Origin: Rosa chinensis
Lineage: Eukaryota; Streptophyta; Magnoliopsida; Rosales; Rosaceae
DNA: 64,000 nucleotides
Direction: 5' to 3'
Assembly: GCF_002994745.2 (NCBI RefSeq)
Contig: NC_037090.1
Coordinates: 30,176,501-30,240,500, forward strand
Part shown: positions 1 to 11,244 of the stretch, piece by piece
How positions within the stretch are numbered: position 1 is the stretch's first letter
Layout: every line of letters starts with the position of its first letter
Notes under the pieces: model-generated
What the model was told of the DNA's origin: nothing
The model's database searches: none
Seen by the model: only the letters and a program-made list of their open reading frames with translations
Program-made: the position numbers and the translations under genes

Positions 1-2452
1 AATTCTTTGCCATAAACTGACTCAACAGTTGCACCGGAGGTAGGCTTGTCAACTATGTATTTTTCTTTTGGGATGCCAACAGTCTTGTCATCAAGGAGAA
101 GTTCAGCTAAGAACTCAATCGCCTCTTCAGCTATATAACACTCAGCAATGCACCCTTCCGGATGCCTTTTATTTCTAACATACCCTTTGCACACCTTCAT
201 ATACCTTTCGAAAGGGTACATCCATCGAAAACAAATCGGTCCACATAGTTCAACTTCTCTAACCAAGTGGACTGTTAAATGAACCATTATGTCGAAGAAA
301 GATGGCGGAAAATACTTCTCAAGCTCACACAAAGTTTCGACCAGATTACTTTGTATTTTTGGAAGCCTTGAAGCATCTATAGTCTTGCTGCAAATTTCAT
401 TAAAAAAAGGCAAAGCCTGATTACTGCAACTCTGACCGGTTTTTCCAACACCCCTCGGATAGCAATTGGGAGTAGCTGTTGCATTAAGGCATGACAATCA
501 TGGGACTTAAGTCCGGTCAGCCTCAAATCATCCATTGAAACAAGGCTCGAAATGTTTGAACAATAGTTTTCAGGAACCTTCATGCCATGAAATGATCCAC
601 ACATACATTTTTTCTCATCTACTGTTAGGTTCCAGCTTGCCAATGGCAAGCGCTTCTTTTTCGGACCATCTAGATTTGGGTGCAGCTGTTGCCTTATACC
701 CATTTCCGCCAAATCCAAACGAGTTTTCAGTCCGTCCTTGGTTTTTCCGGGAATGTTCAACAACGTCCCTATTAGACTATCACACACATTTTTTTCAATG
801 TGCATGACATCAAGGCAGTGCCTAACAGGGAGATACTTCCAATATTCAAGCTCAAAGAATATCGACTTCTTCTTCCAACATGGCCTGGTTTCATCCTCAG
901 CACCCCTATAAGTAGGAGGAGGTTTTTTTTTTCCAAACGGCCACTGTGGAACTTCCTCCTCCAACCTCCTCAACAATTCTTCTCCACTCAATGGCACTGG
1001 AGCTGTTGCATGTTCTGGCTGGTTATTGAAAGCAGCCCTTAGCTTTCGATAAGGATGGTGTCTTCCTAAAAACCGCCGATGAATGGTGTAGGCCATCTTT
1101 CCTCCATGAACTAGCCTTGTAGGTTCTGTTTTATCAAGGCAAATAGGACATGCATTATAGCCTTTCACTATACTTCCTGAAAGGTTACCATAAGCTGGAA
1201 AATCATTGATTGTCCAGAACAGTAAAGCCCTAAGGGTAAAATTTTCATTCTTAATGGCATCGTAAACTCCATTCACCCCTTCCCATAACAGCTTCAAGTC
1301 ATCTATTAACGGTTCAAGGTAAACATCAATGTCGTTTCCCGGTTGTTTAGGGCCTGATATCAATAAGGTCAGCATCATGTGTTTCCTCTTCATTACCAAC
1401 CATGGAGGCAGATTATAGGTTACCAAAATAACGGGCCAACAACTATACTTGCTACTTAAGGAACTATGGGGATTGAACCCATCTGATGACAATGCAAGCC
1501 GTAGGTTTCTTGGCTCACTACCAAAATCTGGCCATTTATCATCTACCAACTTCCAAGACGTAGAATCTGCAGGATGCCGAATTAAGCCATCCTTGTTTCT
1601 ATTGGTGGCATGCCAAGTTAAACTCTTCGATGTTTCAATTGATTGAAACATTCTTTTGAACCTAGGAATCGGTGGAAAGTACCACAACACTTTTGCAGGT
1701 ACTCCCTCCCTTTCTTTTTTGTTTTTGCAGACTTCCCACCTAGAAATACCACATGTAGGACAACACATTTCATCAGCATACTGTTTTCTATATAGAATAC
1801 AGTCATTCGGGCAAGCGTGTATTTTGGTGTAATTCATTCCCAATGCACTCAAAGTCTTCTTTGCCTCGTACACAGAGGCAGGTATCTCGTTTCCTATGGG
1901 CAGAAATTCAGCAAAGGCAATCAACCAGTCAGAGTATGCTGCATCACTCATACCATGCTTCGCTTTCAAGTTGTAAAGCCTAACCAACACATTCATCTTT
2001 GTGTGCCTATTGCAACCCGGGTATAAGGGTTTGTTGGCATCTTCTACAAACTGCCTGAATTCATTACACTCAGTTGAAAGCTCATCATTCTCATTGCCTT
2101 CCAACTCCACATCACTATCTAATTGTACTTCATAATCTGCCCCTGCATTACCCTCCACAGATTCAGATTCAACACCCTCTGTCTCTGCGCTATCAATATC
2201 ACTATCTGATTCTGACTCTACCACAACCTCCCCATGTTCTGTCCATTTATCATAACCTACGTCTATCCCATTCATAAACAAGTGATCCTTTATCACTTGT
2301 GCAGAAAAGTCTTTCACATTTCCACATTTTGTGCAAGGACAACAAATGCGATTAGGGTCTCTAGCATTATCAACAGCAAACTGACAAAACTCCTTCACTC
2401 CTAGCTTATATTCATAAGACCTCCTATCAGCATGCATCCATGACCTATCCAT
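1..2452 (-). pseudogene. CACTA transposase (TNP2-like), frameshifted and cut by the window edge
   Basis: The reading frame starts at ATG 2452 (MDRSWMHADR) and runs 691 codons. Residues about 1-80 resemble the transposase-associated domain, with the paired cysteines CCPCTKCG. An acidic linker follows, then the Tnp2 transposase domain (about 150-530) with the motifs LSSDGFNP and GNDIDVYLEPLIDDL, and a C-terminal domain (DUF4218-like) beginning near KKRLPLASWNL. The frame ends at 377 after RLCLFLMKFAARL. Shifting by one base at the T-run (plus-strand A-run near 401-407) gives RLCLFFNEICSKTID and then an open frame through FPPSFFDIMVHL to base 1. One T is therefore missing from a homopolymer. This could be an old mutation or a sequencing slip. 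The protein would cut and join CACTA ends in the nucleus. Confidence 0.85.
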
Positions 2453-4909
2453 CTACATTACACGAAACTAATTTATAACACAAACCAGGCCTACATTTAC
2501 CAAACCATTTAAAAAAGACAGCAATTTGCATATATATATACTCCGATATCAAGTGACTAAGCAAAGCATCTATATAAACCAATTTACATGTCAGAGAAGT
2601 AAAAAACAAAATTGTTCGACCAAAAATTCATTCAAAAAGTACCTTAACAGTGCTCAGAAATATATAGGTACTCAACATCAAATTAGTTCAGTCAATACAT
2701 GATATAAACAACAATTAGCATAAATATATGGATATTACGAAATGCATCTCTTTTAATAAACTTCTAGTAGCCTACCTGTCTTATACATTCAAAATGCATT
2801 AATTAATCATGGTAAATGCAGATCAATGCATAACCATAAGACACCAAGTCAAACCATACCAAAATGTTTGGACAACATTTTCCCAACTAATAAACATGCT
2901 CCACACTTAGTTTGATGTAATATTTTATTGTTTTCTACAAAAGCTTACTGCCCACACAGAGATAAAACAGCCTATTTCAATAAACAAACAACATAGATGC
3001 AGATCAATGCATCATGGTAAATGCAGATCAATGCATAACCATAAGACACCAAGTCAAACCATACCAAAATGTTTGGACAACATTTTCCCAACTAATAAAC
3101 ATGCTCCACACTTAGTTTGATGTAATATTTTATTGTTTTCTACAAAAGCTTACTGCCCACACAGAGATAAAGCAGCCTATTTCAATAAACAAACAACATA
3201 GATCAATAATTCACAACCATTTTTTATGAATCATATAAAGAATACAAAGAATCATTTTACAGAAAACCTTACCAGTTAAGCTCCCAGCAATACTCTTGCT
3301 TAACTCTAGCTAGCTTCAATCTCCCAACTCTAATGGATAAAACCCTATACAACAAAAGCAGTGGTTAAAAGCAAAACCAAAACATGGAGCCGAGAATTTA
3401 AGGCGGACCTTCAAAATTAAATACTCTTGTTTTGTATAAACCAAAAGCATATCCAGACTAAATTAATAGAGAACTGAAATCCCTACATCAATACTTCACC
3501 AAAACTCAATGCCTTATCAAAGTTATTCACATTGTCAAAAGTGGGAAAAAAACTCAACATATAAGCCACCCTCATTGACCAGTTCACATTACTATGTACT
3601 TCAATTAGGTATCTTGATTACAACAACAGAACATAAGGCGGTTTATTTATACTTTTAACTTCATTACTATATGTTAAAAAAAAAAACAGGAAAACTAGTT
3701 TCACTCTCATAAGTCTACCTCTAAAAAAGTTCAGTTCTTTTGCTCTCAAACAGTGTAGTATACATTACAAAACGAACTGCAATTTGAGCTCATAATATGA
3801 ATAATCCTTGAGCCAAAAAAACACACCTGAAGTTTAACAAAATGGGAATGGTATCCTACAGCATTGACATTCCATTTTCTTTCAACATCCACATTTAGAA
3901 TCAGAAGCAAATTTCGACCCAGATTTGTTGTTCTTAGAACTTCGATTCCTCCCTGCAATTCGAAAACCAAAACCAACTTCAGAACAACAAAAAATGTAAA
4001 CTTGTTTCATTCAATGCACACACATACATAGGTTTCTACTCAAGAAGATTTACTAAGTACCTACAGACAACAAGAATATCTAAATTACAATCAGGTTGTT
4101 CATACAAAACATAATAAAGAAAAATTTCACCAACAATTCAATAAACAACTACTAACCACAAAGTCCACAAACCAATTAACAAAACGATCAAATAAGTATA
4201 ATCTACCAAGAATTAACAGACTAAAAAGAATGGTCTTTCACCAAACAAAGATGGCACCCACTTTTGGACAACTAACATTTACATTTGAAAATATACCCAT
4301 CTCTTTAACACCTGACAGAAATCGGAGGACTTGACAATCATCTAACAAGGTAAAGTTAGAACAACCAAAGAGAAGAATATGAACGATTGCACATGCAGTA
4401 CCAATTAAGGAAGTCGCACTCACCCCAAATTCCTAAACGGAACAAAAATAGAATTCAAACACATGCAGCTCAATTATTTTTTCCCAATTCCAAACTTTAC
4501 CTTGACAAACAGACCACCTCGGGCAGAGGATATCGACGATGATCTTCTTCCGCTACTGTTCCAAGTAACCCAGCTCGTTGTTCTTGTTCTTGTTCTTGTT
4601 ATTGTTGAGTCTTCGTCTTCCTCCTCATCTTCTTCATCCAGATTTAACTCCCCCCTCCCTCCTTTTCCTCCTCCTCCAAATCCCCAAATTGAAAACCCTA
4701 ATCCCGTGTTTTCAGAAGATGGTGTTCTAAGAAGATGGGTTATGGGAAGAAGATGGGTTTGGAGATGAAGATGGGTTCGATCCGTAAAGAGAAGAACACG
4801 GCGGGGTTTTGCTTTGAGATATGAGTTTTCAGGTTTTTGTCGAAGACTAGCTACACCAGTGTTGAAAACGGCCAAGTACATTTAAGTTTCGCTGTTTTGT
4901 CGAAGATGG
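2453..4909. other. Non-coding 5' interior of the CACTA element
   Basis: This AT-rich stretch lies between the transposase start and the subterminal repeats. It holds a tandem duplication (2806-3203), a short run of TTGTTC repeats near 4577-4605 and a purine/pyrimidine-skewed block (4600-4780) that gives long frames on both strands. These have no recognisable protein similarity and low-complexity content, and I read them as untranslated leader or first-exon sequence. No host gene is visible. Confidence 0.5.
2806..3203. repeat. Tandem duplication of about 193 bp inside the CACTA element
   Basis: Bases 2806-2998 recur at 3011-3203, an offset of 205, with one visible difference (GATAAAACAG versus GATAAAGCAG). 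A 12-base linker, GCAGATCAATGC, sits between the copies and also matches a piece inside the unit. Near-identity suggests a recent duplication. Confidence 0.9.
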
Positions 4910-5588
4910 GAGACAATATGAATGCCCTAGCTATTAATTCTTGTCAGTGTGGTAGTTAGACATGCGTTTAAGTTTAGTTTTTTATTTGTATAACCAATTC
5001 AGACAACACAGAAATTCATTTTGGTTGTCTAATAATATACAATGAAACTTCAGCATAGAGATCCATGATTAGCAAATCTCCCGCCCAGACAAATCACAAA
5101 CTCATTTTTCCCTCCAAGGATTACCATCGCACATTCACACAACAAAAATAAGTCATTCCGTTGTAGGAGCTTACTATCGTGTAACAGCATTTCACTCAAA
5201 TATTGGTCTTTTTGCGATACTCACTCACATTTTGGGGTACATGTGATTTTCTTCCTAACTTGCACAACGGAAACAAAAAAATGCGTTGTATGTTATTTTG
5301 CAACTTACTCTCATACAACATATACAACAATACTGTTGTGCAAGGTGAGTCAAAATTTCGACCCAAATTTGAGCAAGGTGAGCGGGAATTTTTTTTTTCA
5401 TTCAGACAACAGACAAATCCTTAAAACTGTTGTACAATAATCTTGGACCCAAAAAATTTATGAACAACCCCCTTATACAACGCCAATCTCATTAAACCTG
5501 TTGTGTGATGCAGTTTCAATGATCACACAACGGAAATTTTTTTTTCGTTGTCTAAAAAGTGTAGTGTGATGCATTTTTTGGCATAGTG
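4910..5588 (-). repeat. CACTA subterminal repeats and terminal inverted repeat
   Basis: Short motifs built on ACAAC or its complement GTTGT recur in both orientations, for example CACAACGGAA, CAACGGAAAC, GTTGTGCAAGG, CGTTGTCT and GTTGTGTGATGC. Variable copies of a short motif near the ends are where CACTA TNPA-type proteins bind. The terminal repeat proper begins at 5588 as CACTATGCCAAAAAATGC on the minus strand. Confidence 0.75.
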
Positions 5589-7190
5589 ATATGAACGTTT
5601 CTTGCGTGCACATGCCATGCATTTAAAATCTGCAGCTTTATGATATACATGCATATGCATATATATGTACACATGTTATAAGCCCATCTGACATGCTAGT
5701 ACTTTGATAAATCCATGTCTCCATGAGACCATGACTAATGCATGTCTAATTATATTCACAGTATGCAGCTACGCTTATAAGCCTATTGCTTATAATATTG
5801 CCATACATTGGTACATGGCTATCTTGTTAGTCACATATCAGACACACCTTGGCAATTGTCAAAAGCACAATCATTAAACATTTCCACTATATCATAAATG
5901 TGCAACGCACACAACCACATAACTATATAAACAAAACGTGCCATCTGCACATTCAGTTTTTTGGTAATTAAAAAAGCCAACAAAAGCTTCTTGTACACAT
6001 ATATATAGGCTATTGCATGCGTATACCAAGGTGATTCTTGTCAATTGGGCCATATACATTTACATGAAAACGCTGCCATCACGGCCATGTTTCATTTGCT
6101 TATACACTTTGCTCACAATTTTATCAAAGTACATATGCAAGCTATTACTAGTGTTGATTTTACACACTAATGTACTAATCACCTACCTTGTTTCAAGGAA
6201 AACGCAACTATTGCTATGGGATATTCAACCTCAACTACGAGTTGACGTGCATTATCGGAGTACTTTATCCGCCACAAGCAATGGACCGTCATGCTCGGCC
6301 AATTCCAACTCACTCCAAATTGGCATAAGATAAGTCACTATGTCTTATCTCTTACGCTCTCGCAATTAGAGCCGTTACATGCTTTCACTACTTTTAAGCA
6401 TGCTTATTGAATATCACACTTGATATGCTTTTGCATGCTTCCATAAATTTTTGAGCATGCCAACAACATTTCGTATATTTGGCAACACTTTCTAGACCTC
6501 ACATACTAGATATGCCATGCTTCACATACCGGTCTCAATGATCCTTTGGCATATCTACAAAAATGCAAAAATGATATCAGCATCCACATTACAACTACAT
6601 GCTATATACATATGCCATGCTCCTATTTAATTGCAACCCAATTAAATAAACATGGGACACAAACAAAATTTTATTACTTGCTCTATTTTGTTTGCCATGT
6701 TTCATACAAGTACACACTGTATGAGTCTATGGTCACCGCCAAGCGGTAAGGCAACGCCTCATAATGACAATGACCGCTACGCGGCATTGCAGTCAAGCTT
6801 TTCTCCTTCGAGAAAATAGCAAGGGACTAGTTAACACAGCCCACGGCAGCCATTGATCCGACAGTTAACCCCGACGCTTGGGTATCTAAGATTGGGCTCG
6901 CTACCCAACACCCTCTGCTCCGCGCAGCTCCCCTCATCAAACAATTTTTCGACCATCCGGAGGTCTATAGCCAGGAGTGGGGGACTCCTCGCAGGGCCTA
7001 GCAGGGGCCCACCCGAAAGGGCAAAAGCGTTCGCTCTAACAATTCTAGATGGACGACGCACTCGCACTAATTATGCTTGATATACGGCACAAAGCTACGC
7101 TTTGGTATCAACCCGCAAGAACACCCTCCTTGACTGGGGACTTCGGGGACTTGTACATACAACCCAACATAATTAGCAACGGTCACGCTC

Positions 7191-7590
7191 ATGCCTCAGG
7201 GCATCACCTTCGAGCTACCCGTTAATGCCTTCTCGGCACCCCGAGCTTCCCGCTCATGCCTTCCCGGCACCCTGAGCTTCCGCTCATGCCTTCCCGGCAC
7301 CCCGAGCTTCCGCTCATGCCTTCCCGGCACCCCGAGTTCTTGCTCATGCCTTCCCGGCACCCCGAGCTTCCGCTCATGCCTTCCCGGCAACCCTTGAGCT
7401 TCCCGCTCATGCCTTCCCGACACCCCCGAGCTTACCGCTCATGGCTTCCCGGCACCCCCGAGCTTCCGCTCATGCCTTCCCGGCACCCCGAGCTTTCCGC
7501 TAATGCCATCCCGGCACCCCCGAGCTTACCGCTCATGCCTTCCCGGCAATCCTCGAGCTTTACACTCATGTCTACTCGACACACTACACG
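7191..7590. repeat. GC-rich minisatellite, about 13 copies of a 30-bp unit
   Basis: The core unit is CTCATGCCTTCCCGGCACCC followed by CGAGCTTCCG, repeated head to tail with small length changes (28-32 bp). Copies at the left edge and after about 7500 are more diverged. Because 30 is a multiple of 3 the array opens frames on both strands that encode simple repeats; I do not read these as genes. Confidence 0.9.
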
Positions 7591-8316
7591 TTAATGGAAC
7601 ATTGAATTTTTTCTACCATTTGTCGTTTACCGATTGCGACAAATCAAATTCTTTTTGTGTTCCATTAATACGAGAGACAACCAAACAAACACAACCGTAC
7701 TCGCGATCATCGTTCATGAGTCACAAATGCATACCTCCGCGGCGCTCATGCAACTTGCATCTCGCGAGCATAACCCCGTCAAACTCGACCTCGTTCGTCT
7801 CCTTGAGCGCGTCACGCATTTATCATATGCAGTTCATTTGCTCACACGACCATATGGGTACTATTACGCTCATATATGCCAACGCATATCAATGCAACTC
7901 ACATTTGTTGCCCAATGCAACGAGCATTCTACATATGCCTGTTTTTTGTCTTTGTTGTGCAGGTTTACGAGTCCCTTCTTGCTTACGGAGTTCGGGGACT
8001 TGTAGGGGCTCCATACCGCCCGCTTACTTATGCTTGGTAACTTCGTGATTATAACTCCCCAACCAAGAAGCTCCTCTTACTTGGGGACTTCGGGGACTTG
8101 TACATACCTCCAACAATATGGAGTATTTACTACATCACCAAGCATAAGTAACACCCTCTTTGAGACACCCACAAGCCATGGTGAGGCCCAACCGAGACAT
8201 GCATCTTGTAGCCCTATGTTCAAGCTACGCTACGGTATCCGGAAGTCGCAAATCCGTCGCCGGGAAGCCACCTTCCCGGCCTTGCCAACATGCCCTCACA
8301 AATAGGCTTTCTAGAC

Positions 8317-8386
8317 TATAAATAGTTGTTGCTTGTCCCACATCGAAAACCATGTAAAGGAAGAGCATTCCTTCACCTATAAAAGG
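8317..8386 (+). promoter_or_regulatory. LTR promoter region with two TATA-like boxes
   Basis: TATAAATAG at 8317-8325 and TATAAAAGG at 8378-8386 lie in the last 270 bases of the LTR. An imperfect hairpin-forming pair, AGAGCATTCCTTCACC and TATAAAAGGAATGCC, surrounds the second box. Either box could start retroelement transcription. This is inferred from position and motif only. Confidence 0.45.
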
Positions 8387-8585
8387 AATGCCTCCTCCCA
8401 CAACTCAAACGATCCCATTACATCTCTTGTAATCTTGTTAGGCCGCAAGACTCGACACACTAGTACACATTCAAGTGGACGTAGTTTCCCGCTAAGGCGG
8501 GAGACGAACCACTATACATCTCATGTCACTCTCTCTCTCTCTCTCTCAAGCTAACTAGAGATCCCACGGATCACTAACGTTAACA

Positions 8586-10075
8586 AATATGAACAAAACA
8601 TGTGCAGCCAAAGACTTTCAAGTTAGACAAATCAATTTTTCTGCCTTTCAATACTTCAAGAGGAGATTTGAAACCAAGCCCTCTACTAGGGAGTCTGTTG
8701 ATGAGATATGTGGCAATAAGAACACCTTGAGACCAAAAAATTTTTGGAACATTCATTTGGAACATAAGTGATCTGGTTTTTTCAAGAAGGTCTCAATTTT
8801 TTCTCTCAGTAATCCCATTATGTTGAGGAGTACCAACACAGCTAGTTTGATGCACAATGCATTGTGTGCTCAAGTAGTGTGACTTGGACATATACTCAAA
8901 ACCATTATCGAATCTTAAAACAAGAATAGATGATGAAAATTGAGCCAAAACAAGTTTATGAAAATCCTTAAAAACATCCACAACTTCACTTTTGAATTTT
9001 AATAAGTACAACCAAGTAATCTTCGTAAAATCATTTACCAAGGTTAAAAAAAATACTTAAATCCATCATAGGATTCAAGAACTGGACCCCAAATGTCTGA
9101 ATGAATGATTTCAAAGGGATTACTAGCTTTAGAATGAGAAGAAGTAAAAGGCAACCTAGAAGATTTTGACAGATGACAGACATCACATTGATTGTCTGCT
9201 TTGCACATATTTGGAAACAAAAAAGACAACACTTTTTCTGAAGGATGAGCCAAGCATTGATGCCATAGATGATAATCTTGTGCTGATCTTGAACTAACTT
9301 GGAAAACCTTGGAATCAAAAGAATTCTAGGATAGATAATAAAGACCATTCAAAAAGAAACCTTCACCAATCGTCTTCTTGGTGATGAGATCCTGAAATAT
9401 GACATTATAGGGAGAGAAGATGACAAGACATTTCAATGTGTTTGTAATTCTTCCAACAGATAGAAGTTGAAAAGGAAAGGAGGGCACATACAGAGCTATT
9501 GACTCAACAAGATTAGAGAATAGTTTGATTTTTCATTTTCTTAAAACTGAGGCACCTTTGCCATTTGCTATAGACACTTTAGAAGGAATAGACATTTTTT
9601 CAAAATCATGCAAATTTGTAAATTTATTTGTCATGTGATCCGTAGCCCCTGAGTCTATGATCCAATAATCATCCATAGCACAAACATTAAGAGCAGTAAA
9701 GAAGGACTTTAGAGTACCTGAAGCTTCTTCATGTGGAACACAATCAGTTTCTGCAAGGAAACCAGTAAATTTTCCAAGAAGTGCAGTGTGACCTTCAATT
9801 CCAGCCATGGTTGTTTCTTCACTTCCACTCTGCATCTGCTTCTTGCTAAGATAGGCAGCAAATTCGTTGATTAAAGTGGTAGGATTGGAGGTGAAGTTCA
9901 GCATACCTTCAGAAGGAGTAGAAGAAGTTGCTGCAAGGTTTGCCTTTGGTGAATTCCAACCTTTTTGAGAACTTTTGCCTTCCTTTAGAAACTTCGGCTT
10001 CTGTTCAGGATATAGAACCCAACATCTGTCCTTGACATATCCAACACCCTCACAGTAGCTGCATTTCAAGTCTAA
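8586..10075 (-). pseudogene. Copia gag zinc knuckle, protease and integrase remnants, several frameshifts
   Basis: After the TGA the frame reads CSYCEGVGYVKDRC, a CCHC zinc knuckle in which the histidine is replaced by tyrosine. Next comes the aspartic protease motif DYWIIDSGATDHMT (about 9650). That frame ends at 9533. Continuing pieces in other frames are the pre-integrase block LWHQCLAHPSEKVLSFLFP with the zinc-site residues CDVCHLSK (9044-9253), the integrase core with ITWLYLLKFKSEV, FDNGFEYM and TPQHNGITERKN (8793-9041), and the C-terminal piece GLGFKSPLEVLKG...FGCTCFVHI (8586-8765). Integrase Asp and Glu positions are still visible. The coding sequence ends exactly at the LTR junction. 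Confidence 0.85.
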
Positions 10076-10831
10076 TCACTTGCCTTTGTAAACTTTAGCT
10101 TCAACTTTAGCTTGCCTATGATTAGAAACATAAGCTCTAGTTTCAGATACACTTGTCTTGGTCTCCATTTTCATCACCTTTTTTTGAACCTCTTCCCTTT
10201 GAATGGTAGCACACACATTGTTGAGAGAGGGTAGCTCAGCATTCATAAGAATGTGACTCCTCAGATCTTCATAATTTGAGGTTAAGCTTGTGAGGAGTTG
10301 AAAAATCTTGTCCTCCTCAGCTCTCTTTAACAAAACACTAGCTTCAGTGGTATGAGGTCTATAAACATCCAGCTCATTCCACATGCTTGTAAGAGTACCA
10401 AGGTGTTGAACAAAAGGCTTACTTTCTTGTTGAAGTTCAGCAATATCTCGTTTGAGTTGAAAAACTAGAGCAGCATTATTCTGATTTCCATACATCTCCT
10501 TAACATGTTTCCAGACATGCATAGAAGACTCAGAAAAACTGAAAATCTCTGCTATTCTACTCTCCATAGAGTTAAGTAGCCAAGACATAACAAGTTGATC
10601 CTTGCACAGCCAAGAATCATATGTAGGGGAGTCATCTTTAGGTTTTTGTATAACTCCATTGACATAGCCAAGCTTGGACCTTCCTCCAAGTGCAAGAGTA
10701 ACAGCTCTAGCCCAAGAAAGATAGTTGAATTCATTCAACAAAACAGAGCTAAGACATTGGTTTGGATTAAACTCAACATCGGAAGAATTTGCAAGTGGTT
10801 CATCAGCTTTAGAACTGGATTTCCCAGCCAT
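10076..10831 (-). pseudogene. Copia gag polyprotein, N-terminal part
   Basis: The 251-codon frame begins MAGKSSSKADEPLANS and contains the Copia-type gag N-terminal signature (LNEFNYLSWARAVTLALGG) and a UBN2-like gag domain (MYGNQNNAALVFQLKRDIAE, LTSMWNELDVYRP). It ends at an in-frame TGA (10076-10078) in the sequence KGK-stop-LDLKC; the same frame then continues into the zinc knuckle. A single stop therefore splits gag. The product would form the virus-like particle of the retrotransposon. Confidence 0.85.
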
Positions 10832-10894
10832 ATTAAGCTAGTAAACTTAGGAACTATAAAAGACAGAAAAAACAGACTCAGGCCTTGAATTCCT

Positions 10895-10906
10895 GCTCTG
10901 ATACCA
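10895..10906 (-). other. Primer binding site (initiator tRNA-Met complement)
   Basis: The minus strand reads TGGTATCAGAGC, the common plant Copia primer site complementary to the 3' end of initiator tRNA-Met. It lies directly after the LTR and 64 bases before the gag start. Confidence 0.92.
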
Positions 10907-11244
10907 TGAAGAAAATAAGATAGAAATTTGTGAAGAGTTTTCTTGTATTATTACTTCATGAACAAGATAGAAAACAAGAATACAATATATAGGCATTAGG
11001 AAACAAACTTCCATAACCTTTTTAACAACTCTAACAGCTAAACATGTCTAACTATGTATTAACAACTCTTTCTTAACAACTAAGGTACGGTATAAATAAT
11101 AGAAGATAATGCAGAAACCAGTAAGCCATACTAGCACAAATCAGTAAGCCATACTGGCCATATTGTAGCCATACTAGCCATACTGCCAATAATGACAAAT
11201 AACACAGTTTCTGGAACTACATTAATTACTTAAAGCCCTCAACA
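10907..11244 (-). repeat. 5' LTR of the Copia element, 338 bp
   Basis: On the minus strand it starts TGTTGAGGGC at 11244 and ends TTATTTTCTTCA at 10907, immediately followed by the primer binding site. A TATA-like CCTATATATTG lies near 10982-10992. Short CCATACTAGCC/CCATACTGGCC repeats occur at 11125-11195 in the U3 part. The base block beyond it, TTGGG (11245-11249), is the expected 5-bp target duplication, with no partner visible. Confidence 0.85.

Larger units (their letters stand above)
1..5588 (-). mobile_element. CACTA (En/Spm) DNA transposon, one end plus transposase; other end outside window
   Basis: The right terminus at 5580-5588 reads GGCATAGTG on the plus strand, so the element begins CACTATGCC on the minus strand, the hallmark CACTA end. 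Inside it lies a zone of ACAAC/GTTGT-rich subterminal repeats, about 2.4 kb of AT-rich non-coding DNA, then a TNP2-type transposase reading leftward and off the window edge. The base triplet next to the end is ATA (5589-5591), the expected place of a 3-bp target duplication; its partner is outside the window. The transposase is frameshifted, so this copy is probably non-autonomous as written. It abuts the LTR-like sequence on its right and may have inserted into it. Confidence 0.85.
5592..8585 (+). mobile_element. Long LTR (3' portion) of an LTR retrotransposon, solo LTR or 3' LTR; left limit unknown
   Basis: The right end is well defined. It reads CGTTAACA at 8578-8585, and the next base resumes a Copia integrase frame on the minus strand, so the LTR was inserted into that element. 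Promoter-like TATAAATAG (8317) and CCTATAAAAGG (8376) lie about 200-270 bp before the end, as in a U3-R-U5 layout on the plus strand. The phrase GGGGACTTCGGGGACTTGTA occurs at about 7136 and 8085, and a shorter form near 7990. No coding sequence is visible. A GC-rich minisatellite lies at 7191-7590. The first 1.2 kb (5592-6760) is AT-rich and may not belong to the LTR. The length suggests a Ty3-type or large non-coding element. Confidence 0.5.
8586..11244 (-). mobile_element. Copia-type LTR retrotransposon, 5' half, truncated by the inserted LTR
   Basis: Read on the minus strand, it has a 5' LTR (11244-10907), a tRNA-Met-type primer binding site, gag, zinc knuckle, protease and integrase. It then stops at 8586, where the plus-strand LTR begins. 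Reverse transcriptase and RNase H are not in the window and would lie beyond the insertion. Several frameshifts and one in-frame stop show it is inactive. Confidence 0.88.

Noticed and set aside
4463..4881. Long frames on both strands (about 101 and 135 codons)
   Set aside because: They come from low-complexity TTGTTC and CTTCCTC tracts in the CACTA leader; no domain is visible and both strands are open.
7191..7594. Regular 30-bp repeats that could suggest a CRISPR-like array
   Set aside because: The units are contiguous, with no unique spacers of constant length, and lie in a plant LTR; it is a minisatellite.
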